From Microbacterium sp. (GTDB lineage Bacteria; Actinomycetota; Actinomycetes; Actinomycetales; Microbacteriaceae), in NCBI GenBank assembly GCA_003248655.1, contig QFPM01000007.1, positions 1 through 64,000 of the forward strand: a stretch of 64,000 nt of DNA. The letters run 5' to 3'. A program made the position numbers and the translations under genes. Positions 11,545 to 22,032 of this stretch are shown here, piece by piece. The number at the start of each line of letters is the position of its first letter. Within the stretch, counting starts at the first letter, position 1. The notes beneath the pieces are model-generated. The model saw nothing but the letters and a program-made list of their open reading frames with translations, searched no databases and was not told the origin of the DNA.

Positions 11545-12893
11545 GCGCGCCACCCGTCCTTCCAGTCCTCTTCCGCCGCGAGCTGCAGGGCCTCACCCGC
11601 GAGAACGACGCTCCCCGCGATGACGACGGCGCGCCGCTCGGATGCCGACGCCCATTCGCGCGCCGCCTCGGCGGCGGAGCTCAGGTCGCCGTGCACCGTG
11701 ACCGGGATGCCGGCGCGCTCCACGTGATCGGCGAGGAGCTCCGGGTCTGCGGCGCGCTCGGAGCCCGGCACTGTGACGAACACCTGGGCTGCGGCGGAGG
11801 CGACCGTCTCGGCGATCCCGGCGATGTCCTTGTCACCGAACGCGCCCAGGACGACGCCCCACTCGTCGAAGTCGAACGACTCGGCGAGGGCGGCGACGAG
11901 CGCGCGTGCACCGTGCGGGTTGTGGGCGCTGTCGACGAGAACGGTCGGTGCGACACCGATCAGCTGCAGGCGACCGGGCGACGTCACCTGCGCGAGGCCG
12001 TCGGCGACGACATCCGGTGCCAAGGCGTGATCGCCGCCCCCGATGAGCGACTCGACCGCCGCGATCGCGAGCGCCGCGTTGTGCCCCTGGTGTGCGCCGT
12101 AGAGCGGCAGGTAGAGGTCGTCGTAGGTGCCGGCGAGGCCGCGCACGCTGATCTGCTGGCCGCCGACCGCGAGTGCCTGCGTGGTGAGGGCGAAGTCGAC
12201 TCCCTCCACGGCGAGGGTCGCCGACCGCGTCGCGGCCGCGTGCTGCAGCACCGAGAGCGCCGCGGAATCCTGCCCGGCGGACACCGCGGCGGCGCCATCC
12301 TTGATGATTCCGGCCTTGACCGTCGCGATGTCGGCGATCGTGTCACCGAGGCGATCGACGTGGTCGATGTCGATCGGCGCGAACACCGCGACATCGCCGT
12401 CCGCGGTGTTCGTGGAGTCCCACGCGCCGCCCATGCCGACCTCGATCACCGCGACGTCGACGGGGGCGTCGGCGAATGCGACGAACGCGAGCACCGTGAG
12501 CAGCTCGAAGAACGTCAGCGAGGCATCCCCGGATGCGACGAGCTCGGCATCGACGAGGCCCACGATCGGGGCGATCTCGGCCCAGGCATCCGCGATAAGT
12601 GCGTCGTCGATGGGCTCGCCGTCGATCATGATGCGCTCGGTGAATCGCTCCAGGTGGGGGCTCGTGAACAGGCCCGTGCGCAGGCCGTGCGCGCGGACGA
12701 TCGACTCGGCGATGCGGCTCGTCGAGGTCTTGCCGTTCGTCCCCGTCACGTGGATGACGCGGTACGTGCGCTGCGGATCGTCGAGCAGTTCGAGCACGCG
12801 CCGCGTGCGCTCCACGCGCGGCTGCACCCACTGCTCGCCCTGGCGGGTCAGCAGCGCGGCGTACACGGCATCGGCGCGACTGCGGTCGCTCAT
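11541..12893 (-). CDS. folC: Folylpolyglutamate synthase / dihydrofolate synthase
   Basis: FolC adds glutamates to folates and can form dihydrofolate from dihydropteroate. The 450-residue protein has the Mur-ligase P-loop GTNGKTS (51-57), a central ATPase domain with VIEVGMGG, and a C-terminal ligase domain containing [14 protein letters not shown] 12893 overlaps the ileS stop (ATGA), and the stop overlaps the DUF4233 start. Its expression should therefore follow ileS. Confidence 0.95.
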   Translation of the reverse strand: MSDRSRADAVYAALLTRQGEQWVQPRVERTRRVLELLDDPQRTYRVIHVTGTNGKTSTSRIAESIVRAHGLRTGLFTSPHLERFTERIMIDGEPIDDALIADAWAEIAPIVGLVDAELVASGDASLTFFELLTVLAFVAFADAPVDVAVIEVGMGGAWDSTNTADGDVAVFAPIDIDHVDRLGDTIADIATVKAGIIKDGAAAVSAGQDSAALSVLQHAAATRSATLAVEGVDFALTTQALAVGGQQISVRGLAGTYDDLYLPLYGAHQGHNAALAIAAVESLIGGGDHALAPDVVADGLAQVTSPGRLQLIGVAPTVLVDSAHNPHGARALVAALAESFDFDEWGVVLGAFGDKDIAGIAETVASAAAQVFVTVPGSERAADPELLADHVERAGIPVTVHGDLSSAAEAAREWASASERRAVVIAGSVVLAGEALQLAAEEDWKDGWRA

Positions 12894-15800
12894 GAGGTCC
12901 TCCCGACGCGGGTGACGCCGACGCTGAAGAGTCCGGCGTTGGCGAACGTGCCAGCATCGAACTGCCCGAGATGATCGGGACCGGCGCCGGGCGCGGGTGC
13001 TTCCGCGCTCCACGCGAACGACTCGCCGTCGGGAGTCAGGATCTCGTGCTCGACCGCGAGGGTCTCCCCCGCGACGTCGGCGGTGTCGAACGCCGACTCG
13101 ACCGCAGCCGCGTCGCCGGCATCGGCGAAGAACAGCGTCAGCCGGATGCGGTCGCTCACGTCGAAGCTCGCCGCCTTGCGGGTGTCCTGCACCGCGCGGA
13201 TGACATCTCGCGCGAGTCCCTCGGCCTCCAGCTCGGGGGTCGTCGTCGTGTCGAGCAGGACGAACCCGCCGCCGTTGAGGAGCGAGATCGCCGTGCCCTC
13301 GTCGACGCCGCCCGCCTCGAGGGTGAGGTCGTACTCCCCCGGCTCGAGCGCGATGCCGTCGACGACGACGGTCTCGCCGTCAACGCTCCACAGCCCGGAC
13401 TTTGCGCCCGCGATGACGTGCTGCACCTGCTTCCCGAGGCGGGGTCCGGCGGCGCGTGCGTTCACCGCGAGCCGCTGGCTGATGCCGTAGCGCTCGGCGA
13501 GGCCGTCGACGAGTTCGAGCAGCTCGACCTCCTTGACGTTGAGCTCGTCGCGCAGGATGCCTTCGAACTGCGCGAGCGCACCGGCATCCGTGACGGCGAC
13601 GGTGAGGCGCGGCAGAGGCAGACGCACGCGCTTGCCCTCCTTCTTGCGGAGCGCATTCGCGACCGACGAGACCTCGCGGACGGCATCCATCGCCGTGCGG
13701 ATCTCGGGCGACGCGGGGAACGCCTCTGCGCCTGGCCAGTCTTCGAGGTGGACGCTCCGCCCACCGGTGAGACCCTGCCACACGCGCTCGGCGACGAGCG
13801 GGATCAGCGGCGCGGCGACGCGGGTCAGCGTCTCGAGCACGGTGTAGAGCGTGTCGAACGCCTCGGTGGAGCTCTCGTCGCCAGGGATGACGCCGACCCA
13901 GAACCGGTCGCGCGAGCGCCGGATGTACCAGTTGGTCAGCGCCTCCGCGAAGTCGCGCAGGCGCGCGGCGGCTGTCGTCGAGTCGAGCGCCTCGAGGTCG
14001 CTGGCGACGTCTCGCACGAGGTCGCCGAGCAACGCGAGGATGTACCGGTCGAGGACGTCGGTAGAGTCGGTGCGCCAGCGCGCGTCGTAGCCAGCATCCG
14101 GGTCTGACGCGTTCGCCGCCGAGGCCGCATTGGCATACGTCGCGAAGAAGTACCACGCGTTCCACAGCGGCAGCAGGAACTCTCGCACGCCCGCGCGGAT
14201 GCCCTCCTCGGTGACGATGAGGTTGCCGCCGCGGAGCACCGGGGATGCCATGAGGAACCAGCGCATGGCATCCGAACCGTCGCGGTCGAACACCTCGCTG
14301 ACGTCCGGGTAGTTGCGCAGCGACTTCGACATCTTGAGCCCGTCGCTACCGAGCACGATGCCGTGGCACGCGACACCCGTGAACGCCGGTCGCCCGAACA
14401 AGGCGCCGGAGAGCACGTGCATGACGTAGAACCAGCCGCGCGTCTGCCCGATGTACTCGACGATGAAGTCGGCGGGCGCGTGCTCGTCGAACCACTCGCG
14501 GTTCTCGAACGGGTAGTGCACCTGCGCGTACGGCATCGACCCCGAGTCGAACCAGACATCGAAGACATCCTCGATGCGTCGCATCGTCGAACGGCCGGTC
14601 GGATCGTCGGGGTTCGGGCGGGTGAGCTCGTCGATGTACGGACGGTGCAGGTCGACCTCGCCCTGTTCGTTGCGGGGCAGTCGTCCGAAGTCGGCTTCGA
14701 GCTCGGCGAGCGAGCCGTAGGCATCCACGCGGGGGTGCTCGGGGTCGTCGCTCTTCCAGATCGGGATCGGCGATCCCCAGAACCGGTTGCGGCTGATCGA
14801 CCAGTCGCGCGCACCCTCGAGCCACTTCCCGAACTGCCCGTGCTTGACGTTCTCGGGCGCCCACGTGATCTGCTCGTTGTACGTGAGCAGGTCGTCCTTG
14901 ATCGCCGTCACGCGCACGAACCAGCTCGAGACGGCCTTGTAGATGAGGGGGTTCCGGCAGCGCCAGCAGTGCGGATAGGAGTGCTCGTACGACGCTTCGC
15001 GCAGCAGGCGCCCGTTTGCCTTCAGCAGGCGGATGAGCGGACGGTTGGCATCCATCCACAGCTCACCGGCAACGTCGGTCACCTGCGGCAGGAAGCGCCC
15101 GCCGTCATCGAGGCTCATGATGAGCGGGATGCCCGCAGCCTCCGTGACGCGCTGGTCGTCCTCGCCGTAGGCGGGGGCCTGGTGCACGATTCCGGTGCCG
15201 TCGGTCGTCGTCACGTAGTCGTCGACGAGGATGCGCCACGCGCTGCCCGTGCTCCACGCCTCGGCATCCGCGTAGTAGTCGAAGAGCCGGTCGTACTGCA
15301 CGTCGGCCAGGTCCGCGCCCGAGATCGTGCGCTCGATCGCCGCCGTCGCCGAGGCAGCGTCGTCGTAGCCGAGCTCCTTCGCGTGGTTCGCGACCAGGTC
15401 GGATGCCAGCAGGTACCGATGCGCGGTGCCCTCCGCGGCATCCTCGTGCACATCCGCGGCGCCGTTCGGGCCTCCCGGCACGATGGCGTACGCGATGCCC
15501 GGCCCCACCGCGAGGGCGAGGTTCGTCGGGAGCGTCCACGGCGTCGTCGTCCAGGCCAGGGCGCGGACGCCCGTGAGCCCCAGCGACTCGGCCTTCGCCC
15601 CCACGAGCGGGAACGTCACCGTCACGGACGGATCCTGCCGCATCTGGTAAACGTCGTCATCCATGCGCAGCTCGTGGTTGGACAGCGGGGTCTCGTCGCG
15701 CCAGCAGTACGGCAGCACCCGGTAGCCCTCGTACGCGAGCCCCCTGTCCCACAGGGTCTTGAAGGCCCAGAGGACCGACTCCATGTAGCCGGTGTCGAGG

Positions 15801-16282
15801 GTCTTGTAGCCGCGCTCGAAGTCGACCCACCGGGCTTGGCGGGTGACGTAGTCCTCCCACTGCTGGGTGTACTCGAGCACCGACTCCTTCGCCTTCGCGT
15901 TGAAGGCGGCGATGCCCATGTCTTCGATCTCGCTCTTCTCGGTGATGCCGAGCTGCTTCATCGCCTCGAGCTCGGCCGGAAGGCCGTGCGTGTCCCATCC
16001 GAAGACGCGGTCGACCTTCTTGCCGCGCATGGTCTGGAACCGCGGGAAGAGGTCCTTCGCGTAGCCGGTCAGGAGGTGGCCGTAGTGCGGCAGGCCGTTC
16101 GCGAACGGCGGGCCGTCGTAGAAGACCCACTCGGGAGCGCCCTCGCGCTGCGCGATCGACACGCGGAAGGTGTCATCGATCTCCCAGAAGCCGAGAACCT
16201 CGCGCTCGATGTCGGGAAAGCGCGGGCTCGGCGAAACGCTGTCGGCGGCGGGTCCGAAAGCCGAGGGGCGGGGGTAGGTCAT
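12890..16282 (-). CDS. ileS: Isoleucyl-tRNA synthetase
   Basis: IleS charges tRNA-Ile. The 1130-residue class I synthetase has HYGH at about 66-69 (the HIGH motif), the CP1 editing domain, LKMSKS, and a long C-terminal domain of the type found in eukaryotic-like, mupirocin-tolerant enzymes. The start at 16282 ([10 protein letters not shown]) follows GGAG at good spacing. The open frame continues upstream, but that DNA is a T-box leader. It heads a coupled unit with folC, the DUF4233 gene and ndk. Confidence 0.96.
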   Translation of the reverse strand: MTYPRPSAFGPAADSVSPSPRFPDIEREVLGFWEIDDTFRVSIAQREGAPEWVFYDGPPFANGLPHYGHLLTGYAKDLFPRFQTMRGKKVDRVFGWDTHGLPAELEAMKQLGITEKSEIEDMGIAAFNAKAKESVLEYTQQWEDYVTRQARWVDFERGYKTLDTGYMESVLWAFKTLWDRGLAYEGYRVLPYCWRDETPLSNHELRMDDDVYQMRQDPSVTVTFPLVGAKAESLGLTGVRALAWTTTPWTLPTNLALAVGPGIAYAIVPGGPNGAADVHEDAAEGTAHRYLLASDLVANHAKELGYDDAASATAAIERTISGADLADVQYDRLFDYYADAEAWSTGSAWRILVDDYVTTTDGTGIVHQAPAYGEDDQRVTEAAGIPLIMSLDDGGRFLPQVTDVAGELWMDANRPLIRLLKANGRLLREASYEHSYPHCWRCRNPLIYKAVSSWFVRVTAIKDDLLTYNEQITWAPENVKHGQFGKWLEGARDWSISRNRFWGSPIPIWKSDDPEHPRVDAYGSLAELEADFGRLPRNEQGEVDLHRPYIDELTRPNPDDPTGRSTMRRIEDVFDVWFDSGSMPYAQVHYPFENREWFDEHAPADFIVEYIGQTRGWFYVMHVLSGALFGRPAFTGVACHGIVLGSDGLKMSKSLRNYPDVSEVFDRDGSDAMRWFLMASPVLRGGNLIVTEEGIRAGVREFLLPLWNAWYFFATYANAASAANASDPDAGYDARWRTDSTDVLDRYILALLGDLVRDVASDLEALDSTTAAARLRDFAEALTNWYIRRSRDRFWVGVIPGDESSTEAFDTLYTVLETLTRVAAPLIPLVAERVWQGLTGGRSVHLEDWPGAEAFPASPEIRTAMDAVREVSSVANALRKKEGKRVRLPLPRLTVAVTDAGALAQFEGILRDELNVKEVELLELVDGLAERYGISQRLAVNARAAGPRLGKQVQHVIAGAKSGLWSVDGETVVVDGIALEPGEYDLTLEAGGVDEGTAISLLNGGGFVLLDTTTTPELEAEGLARDVIRAVQDTRKAASFDVSDRIRLTLFFADAGDAAAVESAFDTADVAGETLAVEHEILTPDGESFAWSAEAPAPGAGPDHLGQFDAGTFANAGLFSVGVTRVGRTS

Positions 16283-16470
16283 GTTTCTCCAGCAGGTGCG
16301 TCGTTCGTGCTCCTGCGAGGACGATCTGTCGACCGCGGTACCACCCCGCTTGCCCGTCTCGGGCCACTCTCCAGCGGCTGTGACGGGCCTGCCCCGCGCG
16401 GTTCTACTTGCCCCGGCGGACCGGTGCGTTCTTCCGCGAGCTCCCCGGTGATGGCCGGATCGGTGCTGAT
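16283..16470 (-). promoter_or_regulatory. T-box riboswitch leader of ileS
   Basis: The minus strand carries the conserved T-box core GGTGGTACCGCGG (16345-16333). Its TGGT can pair with the NCCA end of uncharged tRNA-Ile (discriminator A). About 105 nt upstream, ATC at 16452-16450 lies in a GC-rich stem-loop context suited to a short Stem I specifier, reading isoleucine. The helix near the start codon could mask GGAG, fitting the translational type known from actinobacterial ileS. A TATGCT box at 16482-16477 would start transcription near 16470. Exact ends are estimated. Confidence 0.88.
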
Positions 16471-16504
16471 CCATCCAGCATACCTGCGACGTAGGCTGTC
16501 AGGT

Positions 16505-17176
16505 ATGGCCCCTCCGAGTGCCCGCCGGTCCCCCGCGCCCGCCTCGCCGCGCGTCTCAGAGCCCGACCTGCCGCCCGAGCTGCAGCCCGAGACCGCGCTC
16601 GGCGCGCGGGCCGATGTCTTCGGTGCGGCGCTCGACGGCCTCGGGGGCGATGTCAGCGTCGCGCACGGCCGCCTCGCCGAGTCGCGCCTCGAGCGACCGT
16701 CCGTCGACCGGTTCGATGCGACCGGCGCGACCTTCGTCGACGTGCTCGCCACGGAGCCGCGCGCGATCGAGCTCGTGCTGCGGGATGCGACGTGGCGCAA
16801 CGTCACGGTCACGGGCGGACGCATCGGCACCCTCGACGGACTGCGGTCCTCCTGGGATTCGGTGGCACTCCGCGGCATCCGCGTCGACTACCTGTCCCTG
16901 CCTGCGGCCACGCTCGCTGACGTCCTGATTGAGGACTGCGAGATCGGCACCCTCGACCTCCCCGATGCGCATCTCACCCGAGTCCGCTTCGTGTCGTCGC
17001 GCGCCGAGGAGGTCGATACGCGAGGCCTCCACGCCACCGACCTTGACCTCCGCGGGCTCGAGGCACTGTCGTTCACCGACCCGCGCGCGCTCGCCGGCGC
17101 CTGGTTCGAACCGCGGCAGGCCGAGTTGCACGCTCCCGCGTGGGCCGCAGCCCTCGGTATCCGCATCGCGCCATGA
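16505..17176 (+). CDS. Pentapeptide-repeat-like protein
   Basis: This 223-residue protein has a Pro-rich N-terminus. Its beta-helix-like middle contains repeats such as DATGATFVDVLA, DATWRNVTVTG, PAATLADVLIEDC and HATDLDLRGLE that resemble degenerate A(D/N)LxX pentapeptides. Family members have varied roles. The start follows TAGGCT (16492-16497) by seven bases, so the transcript is probably leaderless, and this promoter abuts the divergent ileS T-box promoter. Its stop overlaps the next start (ATGA), linking it to the acetyltransferase. Confidence 0.75.
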   Translation: MAPPSARRSPAPASPRVSEPDLPPELQPETALGARADVFGAALDGLGGDVSVAHGRLAESRLERPSVDRFDATGATFVDVLATEPRAIELVLRDATWRNVTVTGGRIGTLDGLRSSWDSVALRGIRVDYLSLPAATLADVLIEDCEIGTLDLPDAHLTRVRFVSSRAEEVDTRGLHATDLDLRGLEALSFTDPRALAGAWFEPRQAELHAPAWAAALGIRIAP

Positions 17177-17703
17177 TGGTCTCGACCGAGCGGCTCGACC
17201 TCCGCGAGATGACGGATGCCGACCTGCCGGCACTCCGCGCGATTCTGCAGGATCCGCTCGCGATGGCGGCGTACGAGGGTGCGTTCGACGACGACGAGTC
17301 GCTCGTCTGGCTGCGACGGCAGCAGGAGCGGTACGTGAGCGACGGCTTCGGCCTCTGGGCGGTCGTGCTCCGCGAGACGGGCGAGATGATCGGCCAGTGC
17401 GGCATCACCCGCCAGCAGATCGACGACGACGAGGTGACCGAGGTCGGCTACCTCTTCCAGCGCGCGCACTGGCATCGGGGCTACGCCGTCGAAGCCGCGT
17501 CGGCCTGCCGGGACTGGGCTTTCCGCGAGCTGCCGATCGACGACCTGTACGCCAAGGTGCGCTCGACCAACGTGGCATCCATAAACGTCGCCATCCGCCT
17601 CGGAATGACGGTCCCACGTACGTTCACGACCCACTACCGCGGCGTCGACATGCCGCACCTCGCCTTCGCGATCTCGCGAGCAGCTTGGGCCACCGGCGCA
17701 TAA
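17173..17703 (+). CDS. GNAT family N-acetyltransferase
   Basis: This 176-residue protein resembles RimJ/RimL-type acetyltransferases: STERLDLREMTDADLPALRAI at the N-terminus, EVGYLFQRAHWHRGYAVEAA for the acetyl-CoA loop, and VRSTNVASINVAIRLGM near the end. The substrate is unknown. The start MMVSTERL at 17173 is fixed by the ATGA overlap with the preceding gene. Its TAA lies inside the left arm of the palindrome 17695-17771. Confidence 0.88.
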   Translation: MMVSTERLDLREMTDADLPALRAILQDPLAMAAYEGAFDDDESLVWLRRQQERYVSDGFGLWAVVLRETGEMIGQCGITRQQIDDDEVTEVGYLFQRAHWHRGYAVEAASACRDWAFRELPIDDLYAKVRSTNVASINVAIRLGMTVPRTFTTHYRGVDMPHLAFAISRAAWATGA

Positions 17704-17771
17704 CTCAGGCAGATTCGGCTTCAGCGGCCCCGCGGGGCGCGAACAGCGCCTTTCTGCCTGAGCTATGCGCC
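17695..17771. repeat. Long palindrome (REP-like) after the GNAT gene
   Basis: Arms of 18 bp (17695-17712 and 17754-17771) are complementary with one mismatch. They enclose 41 nt that contains a second GC-rich palindrome (GCCCCGCGGGGC). The left arm includes the stop codon of the GNAT gene. It could end that transcript before the valS promoter (TAGACT at 17786-17791), but it is longer than a normal terminator and looks like a mobile intergenic palindrome. Confidence 0.65.
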
Positions 17772-17855
17772 GCGCCACCGGCCGGTAGACTGGCCCGACA
17801 ACCCACACTCAGGCACGCTCACACAGTGCCGCACATATCGCTCGAGGAGACACCC

Positions 17856-20444
17856 ATGACCGACGCGTCGATTCCCGACAAGCCCGCGCTGGAAGGCCTC
17901 GAGCAGAAGTGGGATGCCGCGTGGAGCGCGGCCGGAACGTACCTGTTCGACCGCGACGCGGCGAAGAGCAAGGGCCGCGCGGGCGTGTACTCGGTCGACA
18001 CTCCCCCGCCGACGGCATCCGGGTCCCTTCACATCGGGCACGTGTTCAGCTACACCCACACCGACGTCAAGGTGCGCTTCGAGCGCATGCGCGGCAAGAC
18101 CGTGTTCTACCCGATGGGCTGGGACGACAACGGCCTACCGACCGAGCGGCGTGTGCAGAACTACTACGGCGTGCGCTGCGACACGTCGCTCCCCTACGAC
18201 CCCGCTTTCACCCCGCCGTTCCAGGGTGACGCGAAGAGCCTCAAGCCCGCCGACCAGGTGCCGATCAGCCGCCGCAACTTCATCGAGCTGTGCGAGGCGC
18301 TGACGATCGAGGACGAGAAGGCGTTCGAATCGGTGTTCCGTCAGCTCGGCCTGTCGGTGGACTGGACGCAGACCTACCGCACGATCTCCGACGACACGAT
18401 CCGCACGAGTCAGCTCGCGTTCCTGCGGAACCTCGACCGCGGCGAGGCCTACCAGGCGCTCGCGCCGACGCTCTGGGACATCGACTTCCGCTCGGCGATC
18501 GCGCAGGCCGAGCTCGAGGACCGCGAGCAGCAGGCGAGCTACCACCGCATCGCGTTCCACAAGACCGATGGAACGGGCGACATCCACATCGAGACGACGC
18601 GGCCGGAGCTGCTCGCCGCGTGCGTCGCGCTCGTGGCGAACCCCGGCGACGAGCGCTACCAGCCGTACTTCGGAAAGACCGTGCGTACGCCCATCTTCGA
18701 CGTCGAGGTGCCCGTGCTCGCGCACCCCCTCGCCCAGCAGGACAAGGGCTCGGGCATCGCGATGGTCTGTACCTTCGGCGATGTGACCGACATCGTGTGG
18801 TGGCGCGAGCTCGACCTGCCGAACCGCACGATTCTCGGGCAGGACGGCCGCCTGCTGCCTGAGGCGCCCGAGGCGATCGTGTCGGATGCCGGGCGCGCCG
18901 CCTACGGCGAACTCGCCGGCCTCACGGTCTTCAGCGCGAAGAAGAAGATGGTCGAGCTGCTTGAGGCATCCGGCGAGCTGATCGAGGTGTCGAAGCCGTT
19001 CAGCCACCCCGTGAAGTTCTACGAGAAGGGTGACCGCGCGCTCGAGATCGTGTCGACGCGCCAGTGGTACCTGCGCAACGGCGCCCGCGACGAGCAGCTG
19101 CGCGACCGCCTCATCGCCCTCGGGCGCGAGATGGACTGGCATCCCGACTTCATGCGCGTGCGCTACGAGAACTGGACGAACGGCCTCACGGGCGACTGGC
19201 TGATCTCGCGCCAGCGCTTCTTCGGTGTGCCGATCCCCGTCTGGTATCCGCTCGATGAGAACGGCGAGCGGGTGGAGGGCGGCGTCATCACGCCTGACCA
19301 TGCCAGGCTGCCGGTCGATCCGACCACCGACGCGGCCCCCGGCTACGACGAGTCGCAGCGCGGCGTGCCGGGCGGCTTCGAGGGCGAGAAGGACATCTTC
19401 GACACGTGGGCGACCTCGTCGCTCACCCCGCAGCTCGCCGGCGGCTGGCAGCGCGACGAGGAGCTGTGGAACCTCGTGGCGCCCTTCGACCTGCGTCCGC
19501 AGGGTCAGGACATCATCCGCACCTGGCTCTTCTCGACGATGGTGCGCTCGGCGCTCGAGGACGGTCGCGCGCCGTGGTCGGATGCCGCGATCTCGGGCTT
19601 CATCGTCGACCCCGACCGCAAGAAGATGTCGAAGTCGAAGGGCAACGTCGTGACCCCCGCCGACATCCTCGATCAGCACGGCACCGACGCGGTGCGCTAC
19701 TGGTCGGCGTCGAGCCGTCTCGGCGCGGACGCGGCGTTCGACCCGCAGAATCCGACGCAGGTGAAGATCGGCCGGCGGCTCGCGATCAAGGTGCTCAACG
19801 CCGCGAAGTTCGTGCTGTCGTTCCCGGTTCCTTCCGGTGCGCAGGTGACGCATGCGCTGGATGCCGCGATGCTGGCCACGCTCGACAAGGTCGTGGCCGA
19901 CGCCACGGCGGCGTTCGAGGCATACGACCACGCGCGCGCGCTGGAAGTCACCGAGGCGTTCTTCTGGACGTTCTGCGACGACTACCTCGAGCTCGTGAAG
20001 GAGCGCGCCTACGACCAGACGGATGTCGGCCAGGCATCCGCCGCTCTCGCGCTGCGCCTCGCGCTTTCGACGCTGCTGCGCCTGCTCGCGCCCGTGCTCG
20101 CCTTCGCCGCCGAAGAGGCGTGGTCCTGGTTCGAGGAGGGCTCGGTCCACACGGCGGCCTGGCCCGAGCCGCTCGGCCTCGACGGTGACCCGGCGGTGCT
20201 GTCGGCAGCGAGCGTGGCACTCATCGGCATCCGCCGGGCGAAGACCGAGGCGAAAGCGTCGCAGAAGACCCCGGTCGCACGCCTCGTGCTCCGCGCCGAC
20301 GACCGCACGGTCGCGGCGCTGTCGCTCGCCGAGGGCGACCTCAAGGCCGTCGGCCGCATCGAGCAGCTCGAACTGCTGGGCGGATGGGACACGTTCGCGG
20401 TGGATGCCGTCGAGCTCGCGCCGTCATCGACCGAGGGGGCCTGA
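17856..20444 (+). CDS. valS: Valyl-tRNA synthetase
   Basis: ValS charges tRNA-Val and edits threonine. The 862-residue protein has HIGH at 59-62 (SGSLHIGHVF) and KKMSKSKGNV, with the editing insertion between them. It lacks the long C-terminal coiled coil of E. coli ValS; the short-tailed form resembles the archaeal-like type found in several actinobacteria. The ATG follows GAGGAGA. TAGACT at 17786-17791 is a plausible -10 box, giving a leader of roughly 58 nt. No T-box signature is present. Confidence 0.96.
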   Translation: MTDASIPDKPALEGLEQKWDAAWSAAGTYLFDRDAAKSKGRAGVYSVDTPPPTASGSLHIGHVFSYTHTDVKVRFERMRGKTVFYPMGWDDNGLPTERRVQNYYGVRCDTSLPYDPAFTPPFQGDAKSLKPADQVPISRRNFIELCEALTIEDEKAFESVFRQLGLSVDWTQTYRTISDDTIRTSQLAFLRNLDRGEAYQALAPTLWDIDFRSAIAQAELEDREQQASYHRIAFHKTDGTGDIHIETTRPELLAACVALVANPGDERYQPYFGKTVRTPIFDVEVPVLAHPLAQQDKGSGIAMVCTFGDVTDIVWWRELDLPNRTILGQDGRLLPEAPEAIVSDAGRAAYGELAGLTVFSAKKKMVELLEASGELIEVSKPFSHPVKFYEKGDRALEIVSTRQWYLRNGARDEQLRDRLIALGREMDWHPDFMRVRYENWTNGLTGDWLISRQRFFGVPIPVWYPLDENGERVEGGVITPDHARLPVDPTTDAAPGYDESQRGVPGGFEGEKDIFDTWATSSLTPQLAGGWQRDEELWNLVAPFDLRPQGQDIIRTWLFSTMVRSALEDGRAPWSDAAISGFIVDPDRKKMSKSKGNVVTPADILDQHGTDAVRYWSASSRLGADAAFDPQNPTQVKIGRRLAIKVLNAAKFVLSFPVPSGAQVTHALDAAMLATLDKVVADATAAFEAYDHARALEVTEAFFWTFCDDYLELVKERAYDQTDVGQASAALALRLALSTLLRLLAPVLAFAAEEAWSWFEEGSVHTAAWPEPLGLDGDPAVLSAASVALIGIRRAKTEAKASQKTPVARLVLRADDRTVAALSLAEGDLKAVGRIEQLELLGGWDTFAVDAVELAPSSTEGA

Positions 20445-20445
20445 C

Positions 20446-20694
20446 ATGCAGCTCGGAACCAGGTGGACGTCGGGCGACGAGCCCCCGGCTGCCGTGCCCG
20501 CCGTCCTGCGGGATCAGATCGCCGCCGTCGACCGCGCGCTCCCGACCGACGACCTCGGGCAGCCGCGGCCGCGGTGGACGCTCACGTTCCTGGAAGGCCG
20601 CGGCGTCGCCGAACTCGACACCGGGGTGATCGTCGAAGTCACGGCATCCGGCGATGTCGTCGTCCGTCACGACGACGAAGACGAGTTCAGCTGA
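20446..20694 (+). CDS. Small conserved-looking protein downstream of valS
   Basis: This 82-residue soluble protein starts one base after the valS stop and ends in an acidic tail (HDDEDEFS). It contains WTLTFLEGRGVAELDTGVIV, suggesting a small beta-rich fold. I recognise no family. Spacing indicates reinitiation after valS. Confidence 0.7.
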   Translation: MQLGTRWTSGDEPPAAVPAVLRDQIAAVDRALPTDDLGQPRPRWTLTFLEGRGVAELDTGVIVEVTASGDVVVRHDDEDEFS

Positions 20695-20697
20695 CCG

Positions 20698-22032
20698 TCA
20701 GTCGGAAGCGGCTTCCGCGCCCGCGCGGCGCGTTCCGCCGATGATCAGCGGGATGGCGACGACGGCCGTGATCGCGGTGGCCGCGCCGCCGAGGAGGAAC
20801 GGCAGCCGCAGATCGACGCGGCCGACGAGGCCTCCGGCGAGCGTCGCGATGGGGAAGAGCCCCCACGTAAGGGTGCGGGTCACCCCGAGCACCCGACCGA
20901 AGATCTCGGGCGGCACGATCTGCTGACGCAGGCTCCCCCACGGCACGTTCCACACCGAGACGGCGCAGGCCGTCGCCGCGAAGGCGAGGACCGCCGTCCA
21001 CGCCGACGGAGCGAGGCCCGTCACCAGCAGCGTGATCCCGCCGACCAGGATCGCTCCGAACATCACGGGTCCACGGCCGAACGCGGCGACGAGACGCGCT
21101 GCGACGAGAGACCCCGCGAGAGCTCCCACGCCGATGCCTGCGGTCACGAAGCCGATGGCGGCCACCGGGACGTCCAGCGTGTCGAGGAAGAACAGGATGA
21201 TGACCGCCTGGGCGAACGACAGCGACGAGCCGATGAAGGCGGTGAAGACGACCATGGCGCGGAGGTAGCGGTGGCGCCACAGGTACCGCACCGCGTCGCG
21301 CGTGCTGACCCGCCCGGGTGCGACGGGGGCCGTCACCGGCTCGGCCACGGTGCCGACGACGAGGTCCCCGACCCCGCCCTCTTCCGACCGGGTATTCGCG
21401 GTGCTGCCATGCATTGCGCGCGCGGCGCTGAGCGGAAGGAAGAGGGCGAGGACGACGGGAACGAGGTATCCGGCCGATCCGATCCACAGCGGCAGGGCGA
21501 GGGATGCCGCGAACAGCACTCCCGCGATGGGCGTGGCGATGAAGCTGTCGATGGTGATCTGCGCGGCCTGCATCCACCCGTTGGCGCGGTCGAGCTGATC
21601 GCGCCGCACGACGGCGGGAATGATCGCGTTCGTCGCGTTGTCGAAGAGGGCCTCGCCCAGACCGAAGACCAGTGTGCCGACGAACAGCGCCCACAGGGTG
21701 AGCCCGCCCGAGGCCCCCAGGATCGCCAGCCACAGGGCGACGCCGCCGCGGATGACGTTCGCGACGGCCATGACGTGTCGGCGGTCGAGGCGGTCGACGA
21801 TCATGCCGGCAGGCAGGCCGAACACGAGCCACGGTACGAAGGCGAGGGCGCCGATCACAGAGATCAGGAAGGGGTCGTCGGTCAGCGTCACCGCGACCAG
21901 CGGCACCGCCGTGCGCCCGAGCCCATCCGCGAGGTTGCTGAAGGCCGCGGCGCTCCAGAGGGTCCGGAAGCCGCCGCCGAGCGGGCCTGTCGAGGCGGGC
22001 GCGTCGGCCACGGCTGCACTCGCACTGCTCAT
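20698..22032 (-). CDS. MFS transporter
   Basis: This 444-residue protein has about 12 membrane segments and the MFS loop motif [17 protein letters not shown] between TM2 and TM3. It resembles the enterobactin-exporter/drug-efflux type (MFS_3-like). Its ATG overlaps the stop of the HTH regulator (ATGA), so the pair is coupled and the regulator probably controls export of its own ligand. The substrate is unknown. It converges on the 82-residue gene with a 3-bp gap. Confidence 0.9.
   Translation of the reverse strand: MSSASAAVADAPASTGPLGGGFRTLWSAAAFSNLADGLGRTAVPLVAVTLTDDPFLISVIGALAFVPWLVFGLPAGMIVDRLDRRHVMAVANVIRGGVALWLAILGASGGLTLWALFVGTLVFGLGEALFDNATNAIIPAVVRRDQLDRANGWMQAAQITIDSFIATPIAGVLFAASLALPLWIGSAGYLVPVVLALFLPLSAARAMHGSTANTRSEEGGVGDLVVGTVAEPVTAPVAPGRVSTRDAVRYLWRHRYLRAMVVFTAFIGSSLSFAQAVIILFFLDTLDVPVAAIGFVTAGIGVGALAGSLVAARLVAAFGRGPVMFGAILVGGITLLVTGLAPSAWTAVLAFAATACAVSVWNVPWGSLRQQIVPPEIFGRVLGVTRTLTWGLFPIATLAGGLVGRVDLRLPFLLGGAATAITAVVAIPLIIGGTRRAGAEAASD

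Noticed and set aside
14363..17176. 937-codon open frame on the plus strand opposite ileS
   Set aside because: It is antisense to the well-conserved ileS; only its last part (from 16505) is a real gene. High GC leaves opposite frames open.
18135..20150. 671-codon minus-strand frame opposite valS
   Set aside because: Antisense shadow of valS with no recognisable domain.
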